The notes: generated by a model from the sequence alone, not told the origin. A DNA stretch of 53,980 nucleotides from DASZHJ01 sp035938015 (GCA_035938015.1 DASZHJ010000241.1:1-53980), one strand, 5' to 3'. Shown: positions 34,542 to 42,716, numbered from the stretch's first letter. Made by a program: numbers and translations.

Positions 34542-34660
34542 ACGGGTGTCCCCCTACTACGGCGCGGGCATCGATATGCAGCGCCCCCCCGGCGCAGTCG
34601 ACGCAAGTGACACCCGTACCTCACGAATCTCCCAAAGGGATATTACGCAATGCCCTTTGG
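34542..34660. repeat. Two inverted repeats upstream of the lipoprotein gene
   Basis: ACGGGTGTC (34542-34550) and GACACCCGT (34609-34617) form a perfect 9-bp inverted repeat with a 58-base spacer. CCAAAGGG (34632-34639) and CCCTTTGG (34653-34660) form a perfect 8-bp one with a 13-base spacer. Both lie in the leader/promoter region of the minus-strand lipoprotein gene, before the tRNA. They may be operators or leader hairpins; no T-run follows either, so terminators are unlikely. Confidence 0.4.
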
Positions 34661-34704
34661 AGCGACAAGCCGCATTCGTGCGGCCGCTGCGAGCAAGCCT
34701 GACC

Positions 34705-34733
34705 TTGCCATCGCTTGGGGTTGCGAGTAGCTT
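34705..34733 (+). promoter_or_regulatory. Probable promoter of tRNA-Arg
   Basis: TTGCCA (34705-34710) and TAGCTT (34728-34733) are spaced by 17 bases and end 38 bases before the tRNA, a normal distance for a tRNA leader. The -10 is weak. Confidence 0.4.
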
Positions 34734-34771
34734 CGCCCCCTCGTTCGGCCGGCCCCGAAGGCCGCCTGCGG

Positions 34772-34848
34772 GCGCCCGTAGCTCAACTGGATAGAGCACC
34801 AGACTACGGATCTGGGGGTTAGGGGTTCGAATCCTCTCGGGCGCGCCA
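34772..34848 (+). tRNA. tRNA-Arg (anticodon ACG)
   Basis: A 77-base tRNA. The acceptor stem GCGCCCG (34772-34778) pairs with CGGGCGC (34838-34844); the discriminator is G and CCA is encoded (34846-34848). The anticodon stem CCAGA/TCTGG encloses the loop CTACGGA with anticodon ACG at 34806-34808; A34 would be converted to inosine by TadA, so the tRNA reads CGU, CGC and CGA. The T loop is TTCGAAT. It ends one base from the convergent livF stop. Confidence 0.97.
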
Positions 34849-34849
34849 T

Positions 34850-35599
34850 TCATGATTGGCGCTCCGCCGGTGCCAAGCCGCCGCCAAGGAAGAGCTGTGC
34901 GATTCGCGGATCGGCGAGAATCTCCGCAGCGCTGGCCTCAATGCGCGTCTGGCCTTGCTCCAGCACCAGGCCATAGTCGGACACCTGGAGAGCTTGCTTG
35001 GCATTCTGCTCGATCATCAGGATCGTCACGCCCTTGTCGCGAAGCGCCTTAAGGAGCTCGAAAATCTCCCGCACCATCAACGGCGCTAGCCCGATGGATG
35101 GCTCGTCGATGAGCAGGAGTTTAGGGTCGGGCAAGAGACCGCGCGCAACTTCGAGCATTTTTTGCTGGCCACCCGAAAGCGTCGAAGCCTGAGCGTCCGC
35201 GCGGTCCTTCAACATGGGAAAGCGCTGCATGATCTCCTCGATCCGGCGGGGCAGCCGGGCCTGGTCGGACAAAGCAACGCCGCCGAGCTCGAGATTGTGC
35301 CGCACGCTCAGCTCGGGGAAGACATTCCGGCCCTGCGGGACATAGGCGACGCCGGCATCGAGGAGCTGGCGCGGCGTAAAATTCGTGCGCTCGCGCCCGT
35401 CAAGTGTGATCGTCCCGGACCGAACCCGAAGCAGCCCGAAGATCGCCTTGAACATCGTCGATTTGCCCGCGCCATTGGGGCCGATGACAGTCGTGATGGC
35501 GCCGCGGCGGATGCGCGCTGTCGTGCCGTTAAGGATGGTCATCTTGCCGTATCCGGCGAAGACGTTGTCGAGATGCAGCAGGGGCTCGGCGGCACTCAT
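34850..35599 (-). CDS. livF: Branched-chain amino-acid-type ABC transporter ATP-binding protein (LivF)
   Basis: ATPase of 249 residues, last gene of the importer operon. Walker A is GPNGAGKST, the signature STLSGGQQKMLEVAR, and Walker B LLLIDEPSIGLAP; AYVPQGRNVFPELSV is typical of LivF. The ATG at 35599 begins the conserved N-terminus LLHLDNVFAGYGK; the open extension upstream overlaps livG and is not family-like. It is 11 bases downstream of the livG stop. Confidence 0.95.
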   Translation of the reverse strand: MSAAEPLLHLDNVFAGYGKMTILNGTTARIRRGAITTVIGPNGAGKSTMFKAIFGLLRVRSGTITLDGRERTNFTPRQLLDAGVAYVPQGRNVFPELSVRHNLELGGVALSDQARLPRRIEEIMQRFPMLKDRADAQASTLSGGQQKMLEVARGLLPDPKLLLIDEPSIGLAPLMVREIFELLKALRDKGVTILMIEQNAKQALQVSDYGLVLEQGQTRIEASAAEILADPRIAQLFLGGGLAPAERQS

Positions 35600-35610
35600 G
35601 TGCGTGATCG

Positions 35611-36354
35611 TCAATGCCCGAGATAGGCGTTGATCACGGCCTGGTCGCGGCGAATATCCTGCGGCGTGCCCTCTGCGATGACGCGGCCCTCCGCGAGAAC
35701 CAGCACCCGGGTGCACAGGGCCATGACGAACTCCATCTGATGCTCGATCACCACGAATGTGGCATTGCGCTCGGTATGATAGGCCTGAAGCCGTTCGCGC
35801 AATTGCCCGAGCATCGTGGGGTTCACACCTCCTGCGGGCTCGTCGAGCAACACCAGCCGCGGTCCCGCCATGAAGGCCATGGCGACATCCAGCAGCTTCT
35901 GCTGACCGTAGCTCAGCTCCATTGCCGGCACGCTCGCCAAGTGTGACAGGCGGAAAAACTCGATCATCTGTTCGGCCTCATCGCCGAGCCCGGCGTCACC
36001 CCGGCCGAGCAGGCGCGATACCATCGAGCCCCGATGTTCCTGGCCGGCAAGGATGAGGTTGTCCCGCACCGAGAGCTGTGGGAAGACCTGCAGCATTTGA
36101 AAGGTCCGGCTCACGCCCAGACGGTTGAGATCGCAGGGGCGCATGCCGGTGGTCACGTTGCCATCCACTCGAACCTGACCGGCGGTCGGCCGTAATTGGC
36201 CCAAGACGCAATTGAACAGGGTGGACTTGCCCGAGCCGTTGGGCCCGATGATCCCGAGGATCTCGCCCGCGCGGACCTCGAAGGATACGCCATCCACCGC
36301 CGTGATGCCGTCGAAGGTCTTGCGCAGATCGGAGACCTCGAGCACCACGGTCAT
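35611..36354 (-). CDS. livG: Branched-chain amino-acid-type ABC transporter ATP-binding protein (LivG)
   Basis: ATPase of 247 residues. Walker A GPNGSGKST, signature ELSYGQQKLLDVAMAF, and Walker B LVLLDEPAGGVNPTM (the GGVNP variant is LivG-specific). GVSRTFQMLQVFPQLSV is the Q-loop region. The start at 36354 overlaps the livM stop by 4 bases (ATGA). It pairs with LivF to drive the LivH-LivM channel. Confidence 0.95.
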   Translation of the reverse strand: MTVVLEVSDLRKTFDGITAVDGVSFEVRAGEILGIIGPNGSGKSTLFNCVLGQLRPTAGQVRVDGNVTTGMRPCDLNRLGVSRTFQMLQVFPQLSVRDNLILAGQEHRGSMVSRLLGRGDAGLGDEAEQMIEFFRLSHLASVPAMELSYGQQKLLDVAMAFMAGPRLVLLDEPAGGVNPTMLGQLRERLQAYHTERNATFVVIEHQMEFVMALCTRVLVLAEGRVIAEGTPQDIRRDQAVINAYLGH

Positions 36355-37331
36355 AAGGGCGGCCTGTCGACACTCAGCTTCACGACCGCGGAACCGCGTC
36401 GCACAGCCGCCGCCCGTGACGCGCGGTCGAGCAGCCCCAGCACGCCTGAGGGGCAGAACGCCATCAGCGCCATGACGGCCGCCGCGTAGACGATGAGGTA
36501 GTAGCCCTCTGTGATCCGCATCCACTCGGGCAGTAGAACTGCAATGAGCGCGCCGACGAACGGCCCAAAAAAAGATCCGCTGCCGCCGACGATCACCATC
36601 AGGAGAAGATTGAACGATAGACCGAGCGCAAACGAGCTCGGCTCGATGAACTGCACCAGCGGGGCGTAGAGCGCGCCCGACAATCCGCCGAGGCTGGCGC
36701 CCAGCGCGAAAGCCATCAACGTGTAGCGACGCGTGTCGACACCCAGTGACAGAGCGCGGATCGGATTTTCCCGCAAAGCCACGAAGGCGCGTCCCCACGG
36801 CGAGCGCAGCATCCACCAATTCGCCGACGATATGACGAGCAATGCTCCGAGGCTGAAGAAGTAGAAATGAACGGGACGACCGGTGGACCAACCGAACAGC
36901 GTCGGACGGGGAATGCCGTTGATGCCGTAGATGCCGTTGGTCAGCCATTCCTCATTGCGCAGCACCAGGAACACCAGCGTCGTGAAGGCGAGCGTGACGA
37001 AGGCGAGATAGTGGTGCTGAACGCGCAGCGCGGGATAACCGAGGGTCCAGCCGATCGCAAAGCACAGCAAGCCCGCGCACACGAAAGCGACGGGATAGGC
37101 AACACCTGCCGGTACCAGCAGGGCCACGCAATAGGCGCCGATGCCGACAAAGGCCCCTTGCGCCAGGGAAACCTGGCCCGCGTAGCCTAGGGTGAGATTG
37201 AGGCCGATCGCAGCGACGGTGATGACCGCCCACATCGAAATGAGATAGATGCCGAAGGGCTTGAGCAGAAAAGGCGCGATCACGGCACCAATGAGGGCGA
37301 TGGCGAGCGCCGCTGCGCCTGCCCGGCTCAT
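36351..37331 (-). CDS. livM: Branched-chain amino-acid-type ABC transporter permease (LivM)
   Basis: Inner-membrane channel subunit of 326 residues with about nine to ten membrane segments. It contains the family motifs LNLTLGYAGQVSLAQGAFVG near the N-terminus and GRAFVALRENPIRALSLGVD, the cytoplasmic loop that docks on the ATPases, followed by IVGGSGSFFGPFVGALI. Overlaps livH by 4 bases and livG by 4 bases. Confidence 0.95.
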   Translation of the reverse strand: MSRAGAAALAIALIGAVIAPFLLKPFGIYLISMWAVITVAAIGLNLTLGYAGQVSLAQGAFVGIGAYCVALLVPAGVAYPVAFVCAGLLCFAIGWTLGYPALRVQHHYLAFVTLAFTTLVFLVLRNEEWLTNGIYGINGIPRPTLFGWSTGRPVHFYFFSLGALLVISSANWWMLRSPWGRAFVALRENPIRALSLGVDTRRYTLMAFALGASLGGLSGALYAPLVQFIEPSSFALGLSFNLLLMVIVGGSGSFFGPFVGALIAVLLPEWMRITEGYYLIVYAAAVMALMAFCPSGVLGLLDRASRAAAVRRGSAVVKLSVDRPPL

Positions 37332-38203
37332 ACCGTCCGCTCCTCGATACGGCCGAGCAGGCCCTGTGGCCGGATCAGGATGACGACAATCAGGATGAGC
37401 AGCGGGAAGGCGCCGCGATACTGCGAGGAGACATAAGCCGCCGAGAGATTATCCAGGATGCCGAGGATCACGCCGCCCAAGATCGCGCCGCGTACTTGAT
37501 TGAAGCCACCGATGATCGCGGCGAGGAAGGCCGCCAGGCCGAGAGTCTCGCCGTTGGTGAACTTCGCCAGGTAGATCGGGCTCACCAGAATCGAGGCGAT
37601 CGCGACCAGCACGGCGTTGAGCAGGAATGTGTAGAGCACCATCCGGCGCACGGGTATGCCCAGTATGGCCGCCAAGTTCGAGTTCTGCGCCGTCGCCTGC
37701 ATGCGGCGGCCAAGACGCGTCCTTTGCAGCAGGAGATGCAGCGCCGCCACCGTAACGATCGCGACGGCGAGGACCGCCAGGCTCTGGGTCGATATCACCG
37801 CGCCCAGCACGCGGAGGTCGATCGCTGGCACCAGGGTTGGAAACGGCTGTGCCTGAGCGCTGTAGAGACCTTTTGCGCTCTCCTTCAGGAACAGGGAGAG
37901 GGCGATGGTCGAAATCACCAGCGGCAGCACGCCTTGCTTGAGCATCGGATCGACGATGACGAGCTTGAAGAGCAGCCCGAGCACCAAGATCGATAACGCT
38001 ATGCCGACGAGCGCCGCGAGCCAGAACGGCGCGCCGAGGTTCATCGATGCCAAGATGAAGAACGCCGGCACCATCACGAATTCGCCCTGGGCGAAATTGA
38101 TGGTCTGCGAGGTCTGCCACAGCAGAGTGAATCCGACCGCGATGAGAGCGTAAATCGCTCCCGTGGCGAGGCCGGAGATCAGCAACTGTATGAAGGATCC
38201 CAA
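37328..38203 (-). CDS. livH: Branched-chain amino-acid-type ABC transporter permease (LivH)
   Basis: Channel subunit of 291 residues with about eight membrane segments. Motifs are GLATGAIYALIAVGFTLLW, INFAQGEFVMV, the ATPase-docking loop GRRMQATAQNSNLAAILGIP and AAIIGGFNQVRGAILGGVIL. No ATG fits: the best start is a TTG at 38203, which gives GSFIQLLISGL as the usual N-terminus. The gene starts 64 bases after livK. Confidence 0.92.
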   Translation of the reverse strand: MGSFIQLLISGLATGAIYALIAVGFTLLWQTSQTINFAQGEFVMVPAFFILASMNLGAPFWLAALVGIALSILVLGLLFKLVIVDPMLKQGVLPLVISTIALSLFLKESAKGLYSAQAQPFPTLVPAIDLRVLGAVISTQSLAVLAVAIVTVAALHLLLQRTRLGRRMQATAQNSNLAAILGIPVRRMVLYTFLLNAVLVAIASILVSPIYLAKFTNGETLGLAAFLAAIIGGFNQVRGAILGGVILGILDNLSAAYVSSQYRGAFPLLILIVVILIRPQGLLGRIEERTV

Positions 38204-38267
38204 TGACGGCTCAAGCTGGCGTCCGCCGGGCTCGCGCGCCGGAGGAAGTATTTTTGAGAGACGCTCG

Positions 38268-39410
38268 CTACATGCCGAGCTTGGGCAAAATCTCGACGAT
38301 CTTTTGCTTCCCGTCGACGACCTCGCCCAGGAAGCTTGCGCGGTCGATATCGCCGTTCTTGTCCCAGGTCGCCTCCATGAGGATTCCCGGCTCTTGCTGC
38401 GGCGTGATCGTGAGACCGTGGGCGGCCTCGGCAAAGCCTTTGCTGTCGAATTTGCCCATCTTCTCGGTCACGTACTTGATGAAGTAGACGGCAGTGTAGC
38501 CCTTGATCCCGTTATGGTCGCAAACATAGTTGAACCGGGCCTGGAAATGCTTGCCGAAATCCTGCACGGCAGGGATCGGGGCATCGACGGTGAGGCCGAC
38601 ATGGCCGCGCACGCCGTTCGCCGCGTCGCCGGCGAGGTCGATCACTTTCTGACCGAGCAGGGTCGTCTCGCCGATCAACGGCTTGGTGATGCCCTGTTTG
38701 CGAGCCTCGCGCAGGAAGCGCGCGCTTTCCTCTTCGTTGGTATAGACAAAGATCGCGTCGGCATCGGCGGCCTTGAGCTTGACCACGTCGGCGGAGAAAT
38801 CGGTCTGACCGGACTCGGTCGAGATGTCGGCGGCGACCTTGATGTTACGCGCGCCCATCTCCTTGACGAACGTGTCGCGTCCGCCTTTGCCGAAATCGTT
38901 GTTGACCCAGAGGACGGCGACCGATTTCGCCTTGATACCGTCGCGCATGTAGTTGGCAATCTTCGGCATGCTGAATTGCTGGCCGAAAGAAGTCCGGAAA
39001 ACGTAGGGATCGCCCTTCTGGGTGATCGCCGCGGCCTCGCCGCCGACGATTTCCGGAATTTCGGCCTGCTGGGAGAGCAGCATGTCCACCAGCACCGACC
39101 CCGAGAATACCGGTCCGAGAATCACGTAGGGATTGTTGTCGAGCACCTTCTGCAACTGCGCGCGAGAAATGCCCGCATCGCTCTGCGTATCGAGGATCGG
39201 CGTATCGACCCTGCGCCCAAGAATGCCGCCCTTGGCATTGATTTCGTCGATCGCCAGCAGCATGCCATCGCGGAAATTCGTGCCCGAGACCGCGCCGGCG
39301 CCGGAGAGTTCGAGTATGGCGGGAATATAAACGGTGGATTGCGCGAAGGCCGGATCGGCCGCGCCGAGACAGGCAGCGATCATCGAGGCCAGCAATACCG
39401 AACGAATCAT
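38268..39410 (-). CDS. livK: Branched-chain amino-acid-type ABC transporter substrate-binding protein (LivK-like)
   Basis: Periplasmic type I binding protein of 380 residues, with a signal peptide (cut after AFAQ, about residue 24). It starts YIPAILELSGAGAVSGTNFR and has the Leu/Ile/Val-binding fold pattern AIDEINAKGGILGRRVD, DTQSDAGISRAQLQKVL, and VAVLWVNNDFGKGGRDTF. GGGAGG lies 6 bases upstream of the ATG. Members of this family also bind amides, urea, or aromatic acids, so leucine-type specificity is not certain. First gene of the liv operon. Confidence 0.93.
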   Translation of the reverse strand: MIRSVLLASMIAACLGAADPAFAQSTVYIPAILELSGAGAVSGTNFRDGMLLAIDEINAKGGILGRRVDTPILDTQSDAGISRAQLQKVLDNNPYVILGPVFSGSVLVDMLLSQQAEIPEIVGGEAAAITQKGDPYVFRTSFGQQFSMPKIANYMRDGIKAKSVAVLWVNNDFGKGGRDTFVKEMGARNIKVAADISTESGQTDFSADVVKLKAADADAIFVYTNEEESARFLREARKQGITKPLIGETTLLGQKVIDLAGDAANGVRGHVGLTVDAPIPAVQDFGKHFQARFNYVCDHNGIKGYTAVYFIKYVTEKMGKFDSKGFAEAAHGLTITPQQEPGILMEATWDKNGDIDRASFLGEVVDGKQKIVEILPKLGM

Positions 39411-39773
39411 AGGCTCCCTCCCACGTCATTATGAGCTGCGCCCGATCCAGCGGGCTCCTGCGCCGTGATCCCGCCCACGTGCGCAGGTGCGGACGTTGCT
39501 GAAGCCGCTGCCGCACGTCAATAACAAAGACACGCGTGAAATCGAACACGACGCCTTTTCGCGAGCGAACGCCGGACATTTCGCGTTTCTTATGCCACCG
39601 AGATTTCCATGCCCGGGTGTTGCCGTTCTTCCGCGAGCGTCTCGTCGCGGTGGTGACCTCGGGGTCCAAACTATAGGCGTGAAAAACCCGGCGCCGGAGA
39701 ACCGGCACCGGGCAGTATGCCCACAATCCAATGAGGGGAGGGAGGAGGACTGCGGGAGAATTCTCGCTCTGGC
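39411..39773. other. Non-coding stretch between livK and the FixK-like gene
   Basis: 363 bases without a convincing gene; short open frames here have no recognisable features and poor start signals. The right part holds the terminator of the FixK-like gene (39682-39712). The left part is the livK leader and must contain the liv promoter, but I see no clear -35/-10 pair or riboswitch-like structure. Confidence 0.6.
39682..39712 (-). terminator. Intrinsic terminator after the FixK-like gene
   Basis: On the minus strand CCCGGTGCCGG, a TTCT loop and CCGGCGCCGGG (39687-39712, 11-bp stem with one G-T type mismatch) are followed by TTTTT (39682-39686). It lies 61 bases downstream of the regulator's stop codon and would separate it from the liv operon. 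Confidence 0.85.
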
Positions 39774-40481
39774 TCAGACGCCTTGCGCCAGCGCCGTCAG
39801 CGCCTCGCGCTTGAGCACGCGCAGCTGATGTGGGCTCTGGGCCTCGATCAGGCCCGCGCTCTTGAGCTGCGCGAAGGTGCGGCAGACCGTTTCTGTCGTG
39901 AGGCCAAGATGGTCGCCGATGTCGCTGCGCGTCATGGGCAAAGGGATGGTGTCGCGATCTTCGCGGCGGCTGCGCGCGGCAATGCGCAACAGAAAGCTCG
40001 CCAGGCGCTCGCGGGCGCTCATGCGGCCCAGCAACAACATGCGGGAGCGTGCCTCGGAAAGCTCTGCGCATAGGCGGTCGAGCAGGAATTTGCCCACGCG
40101 CGGGCTGCGTGAGACCAGAGCGTCAATGATGCGTCGCTCGTACCGGATCACGGTCGTGTCGTTGACAGCCTCGGCGGTACCGCCATGCCGGTCGAGCGCC
40201 TCAACGCCGATGAAGTCGCCTGCCAGCAGGAAATCCGTGATGTGCCGTCGACCGTCCCTAAGCAATTTGAAGCTACGCACCGCGCCAGAAACGATCTTGT
40301 AGTAGCAGTCCGCGGCATCGCCCTCGTAAAAAAGCGTCGCGTCGCGTTTCAGCAAGATAACGCTTCCGAGGGCATCGAGGACGCCCAACTCGCTCTCCTC
40401 CGGATGAGCCGAGTCAGTGTCGGCGATGGCCACCGCGGCGGAAAAGCTGCGTTCGGTATTGTGGTGCCCGGTCCTGAGCAT
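39774..40481 (-). CDS. Crp/Fnr-family transcriptional regulator, FixK-like
   Basis: Regulator of 235 residues. The cyclic-nucleotide-binding-type domain (about 35-150) has LFYEGDAADCYYKIVSGAVR and LAGDFIGVEALDRHGG; a dimer helix with LLLGRMSARERLASFLLRIA precedes the HTH TRSDIGDHLGLTTETVCRTF. The recognition helix (ETVCRTF) is of Fnr/FixK type. The N-terminal Cys cluster needed for an FNR iron-sulphur centre is absent, so it would not sense oxygen itself, as in FixK. Located beside a FixJ-like gene, with a palindrome 85 bases before its start. Confidence 0.9.
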   Translation of the reverse strand: MLRTGHHNTERSFSAAVAIADTDSAHPEESELGVLDALGSVILLKRDATLFYEGDAADCYYKIVSGAVRSFKLLRDGRRHITDFLLAGDFIGVEALDRHGGTAEAVNDTTVIRYERRIIDALVSRSPRVGKFLLDRLCAELSEARSRMLLLGRMSARERLASFLLRIAARSRREDRDTIPLPMTRSDIGDHLGLTTETVCRTFAQLKSAGLIEAQSPHQLRVLKREALTALAQGV

Positions 40482-40565
40482 GTTTGCGTCCCCTGACGCA
40501 CAGGAGGTCCCCGTGCGCTTAGAGATCTACCGCGGCGCGAGACCCGCCAAAATTCGGAATAGTAC

Positions 40566-40583
40566 CTAAGGGTTTCTACTTAG
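40566..40583 (-). promoter_or_regulatory. Palindrome upstream of the FixK-like gene (candidate FixJ-type site)
   Basis: Read on the minus strand, CTAAGTAGAAACCCTTAG has perfect 5-bp arms around an 8-base spacer and lies 85 bases before the start codon. Its TAAGTAG core resembles the TAMGTA-like core I recall for FixJ sites. A related palindrome is at 41074-41093. Binding is inferred. Confidence 0.5.
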
Positions 40584-40623
40584 CGGGAATGTGGTGCCCG
40601 CGCACCCGCTCAGCGGCAGAATC

Positions 40624-41001
40624 TCAGGCGTCTGCGAGCGCGCGGTCGATCACCGACAGGAGCTCCCGGTCGTCGACCGGCTTCTCGAGGAACGCCATAG
40701 CGCCCAGTTCAAAGGCGCGCTGTCGGGATGCGTCGTCGCTGCGGCCGGTGACGATGACGACGGGAAGCTCCGGGCCGCGCTTTCCAAGCGAGGCCAGGTA
40801 CTCGAGCCCGCCCATCACGGGCAAATGCAGGTCGAGGATAAGGCATGCGCGCGGATGCGGGTGAAAAGCCGCGGCGAAATCGGCTGTCGAGTCGAAATCC
40901 TCTACGGCCATCCCGTGCGCCTCCAGGAGCAAGCGCAACGAGTCGCGCACGGCGTCGTCGTCGTCCACAATGAAGATCAAGGTTCCTGCCGCCTGCGTCA
41001 T
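40624..41001 (-). CDS. Stand-alone response regulator receiver (FixJ-like receiver)
   Basis: Single REC domain of 125 residues without an output domain. The acidic pocket is IFIVDDDDAVRDSL, the phosphoacceptor D57 is in LILDLHLPVMGG, and K107 is in FLEKPVDD. The sequence is closest to the FixJ/NodW receiver type. Such single-domain proteins act as phosphate sinks, or relay to or compete for a kinase. Start at 41001; the frame is open upstream but the conserved part begins here. It lies between FixK-like and FixJ-like genes. Confidence 0.9.
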   Translation of the reverse strand: MTQAAGTLIFIVDDDDAVRDSLRLLLEAHGMAVEDFDSTADFAAAFHPHPRACLILDLHLPVMGGLEYLASLGKRGPELPVVIVTGRSDDASRQRAFELGAMAFLEKPVDDRELLSVIDRALADA

Positions 41002-41073
41002 TCGTATACCCGGGAACTCGGCCGCGCGAGCCGCAGCCCGCCCTAAACATAAGGGCTCGAGGCCCCTGTGCGG

Positions 41074-41093
41074 CATACGTGATTTCCCGTATG
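41074..41093. promoter_or_regulatory. Palindrome upstream of the receiver gene (candidate FixJ/NarL-type site)
   Basis: CATACGTGATTTCCCGTATG has perfect 6-bp arms and an 8-base spacer, the same geometry as the element at 40566-40583, and shares TA-GT-----CCC-TA with it. It lies 73 bases before the receiver start codon. Probable site for the adjacent FixJ-like protein. Confidence 0.5.
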
Positions 41094-41173
41094 GGCATAA
41101 GCACTGTTGCGATTTGCCCGAACGTCGTAGGCGAGCGTCCGATGCTGAAATCGGACTAGGTTCAATAAGTTAC

Positions 41174-41794
41174 CTATGCTGGCTTAGGCCCGAGGCCTAC
41201 GGAGAGCGCCATCCGCACGAGGTCCGAAAGCGTACGGGCCTCCATTTTTTCCATGACGCGGGCGCGGTGGATCTCCACCGTCCGCGGGCTGATCGAGAGT
41301 TCGTAGGCGATGATCTTGTTCGGCTTACCGGCGACGAGAGCGTCCAGGACTTCGCGCTCGCGCGGCGTCAGGTGCGCAAGCCGGCCGCCGATCTCGTTGC
41401 CCTCCGCTTCGGCGCGAGCCGTCTCCAGACCAAGACTGAAGGCGCGCCGGATCGCCGCCAGCATCGCTTGCTCCTCGAACGGCTTCTCCACGAAGTCGAC
41501 CGCTCCCGCTTTCATGGCCTTGACGGCAAGCGGCACCTCCGCATGGCCGGTCATCACGATCACGGGAATGCGCCGGCCCCGGCGGGCAAGCTCTTCCTGC
41601 AATTCGAGGCCCCCCATCCCGGGCATGCGCACGTCGATGACGACGCAACCCGGCCCCGACGACGCGGTAATCAGGAACGCGTCCGCGGAGGGGTAAGCCG
41701 CGACGGTGAATCCCGCGGCGCAAAGCAGAAGTGTCAGGGAATCCCGGATCGCCTCGTCGTCGTCGACAACGTGAACGGTCCCTTCTGTCGTCAT
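41174..41794 (-). CDS. fixJ: FixJ-family two-component response regulator
   Basis: Regulator of 206 residues. Receiver: HVVDDDEAIRDSLTLLL, phosphoacceptor D54 in VVIDVRMPGMGGLE, K104 in DFVEKPFEEQ, positions identical to Sinorhizobium FixJ. The NarL/LuxR-type output domain reads LTPREREVLDALVAGKPNKI and ISPRTVEIHRARVMEKM. In rhizobia FixJ activates fixK and nifA under low oxygen. FixL is not in this window, so its kinase and signal are unknown; other FixJ-like regulators exist. Start at 41794 gives the FixJ length. Confidence 0.88.
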   Translation of the reverse strand: MTTEGTVHVVDDDEAIRDSLTLLLCAAGFTVAAYPSADAFLITASSGPGCVVIDVRMPGMGGLELQEELARRGRRIPVIVMTGHAEVPLAVKAMKAGAVDFVEKPFEEQAMLAAIRRAFSLGLETARAEAEGNEIGGRLAHLTPREREVLDALVAGKPNKIIAYELSISPRTVEIHRARVMEKMEARTLSDLVRMALSVGLGPKPA

Positions 41795-41931
41795 CTCAGA
41801 AACCGCCCTTGCGTGCCTGCGGCGGCACGCCAACCAGACACATGCTCGTCAGAGCGTCGAGAGGCTGAGACTCGACCATGGCGTGCAATGGTACACACCG
41901 GCCGCAGCACTGCCTAGGGGGCCGGGGCGGC

Positions 41932-42267
41932 TCAGCCCGGGCCACCACCTCGTGGAGCGTATCCTTTGGCGCTCATGCAATCCGCGATGATGTCGCGGGC
42001 ATGACCTTGGTCCTGCATGGCGAAGGTCTGCTTCTTGGCCTGGAGCGTGTTGTTGTTGCGCCAATCTGTGCCTCGGGTGGCCAAGATGTCCTGGTCGATG
42101 GCGGCATCCTGTCGCGTGGCGGCGCTGGCGAGCGCGCGGCATTCCGCGAGGTCGTCGCTCACGGTGTCGCTGCTGGTCCCGGGCTTGACCCATTGCGGCT
42201 TGCTCGAGCACGCCGCCAGGAGTAGCGCCAAGCCCAGGGCGGAAAACAGGTATTTGCGGGCGGTCAT
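41932..42267 (-). CDS. Small lipoprotein of unknown function
   Basis: Protein of 111 residues with a lipoprotein signal (MTARKYLFSALGLALLLAAC), so the mature protein begins at Cys20. The mature part has two more Cys residues (AECRAL, ADCMSAKGY), a spacing typical of small proteobacterial lipoproteins with a C-terminal CMxxKGY motif; these may form a disulphide. Divergent from another small lipoprotein gene, about 100 bases apart. Confidence 0.8.
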   Translation of the reverse strand: MTARKYLFSALGLALLLAACSSKPQWVKPGTSSDTVSDDLAECRALASAATRQDAAIDQDILATRGTDWRNNNTLQAKKQTFAMQDQGHARDIIADCMSAKGYAPRGGGPG

Positions 42268-42368
42268 GGGCGGCCTGGCATGGAAACGGAAGATTAACCG
42301 ACTAAGCCTTAGAAATCAGCCTGGGGTCCGCTCTTCGCAAGCCCCAACTGAAAGCAGAGCTTCTGCCC

Positions 42369-42638
42369 ATGCCCTTGCCGCACCGCGCTCTTGCCACACT
42401 GGGACTCATCGCCCTTGGCCTTGCTGCCTGCAACGCCTGGCAGGACCGCGCGGAGTTCGCGCCACCCCAAAGCCGCTGGCGCGCGACCGAGCCCTCGCCC
42501 GTTTCCGCCGACGCGCCGCCCCCACCGATTCCCGTGCAGTATTGCTATCGCACGCTGGCAGCGGTGGATTGCTACACCGAGGCGCAACCCGCCCGCGTGA
42601 CCGGGTATACCGGCCAATATCCCAAGCCCGCGGACTGA
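42369..42638 (+). CDS. Small lipoprotein with C-terminal YCYRTLA-type motif
   Basis: Protein of 89 residues. A signal peptide ends in LGLAAC (lipobox, Cys about residue 21). After a Pro/Ala-rich stretch comes VQYCYRTLAAVDCYTEAQP, a short motif I recognise from hypothetical alphaproteobacterial proteins; its two Cys residues may pair. Probably anchored to the outer or inner membrane. Function unknown. Confidence 0.72.
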   Translation: MPLPHRALATLGLIALGLAACNAWQDRAEFAPPQSRWRATEPSPVSADAPPPPIPVQYCYRTLAAVDCYTEAQPARVTGYTGQYPKPAD

Positions 42639-42716
42639 GGCTCAGGCAAGGCGCGCGTATTTTCCGCCGAAGTGGACGCTGGTTCGGCGCCGAAAATGCG
42701 TCCGAACCGAAGGATC

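Noticed and set aside
34557..34853. Open frames antisense to tRNA-Arg encoding short proteins rich in Arg/Pro (IRTPNPQIRSLVLYPVELRA)
   Set aside because: This is the well-known artefact of reading the complement of a tRNA gene; it contains no real protein signature.
42302..42312. CTAAGCCTTAG palindrome between the two small lipoprotein genes
   Set aside because: Only an 11-base element with a 1-base spacer; it does not match the spacing of the FixJ-type candidates.
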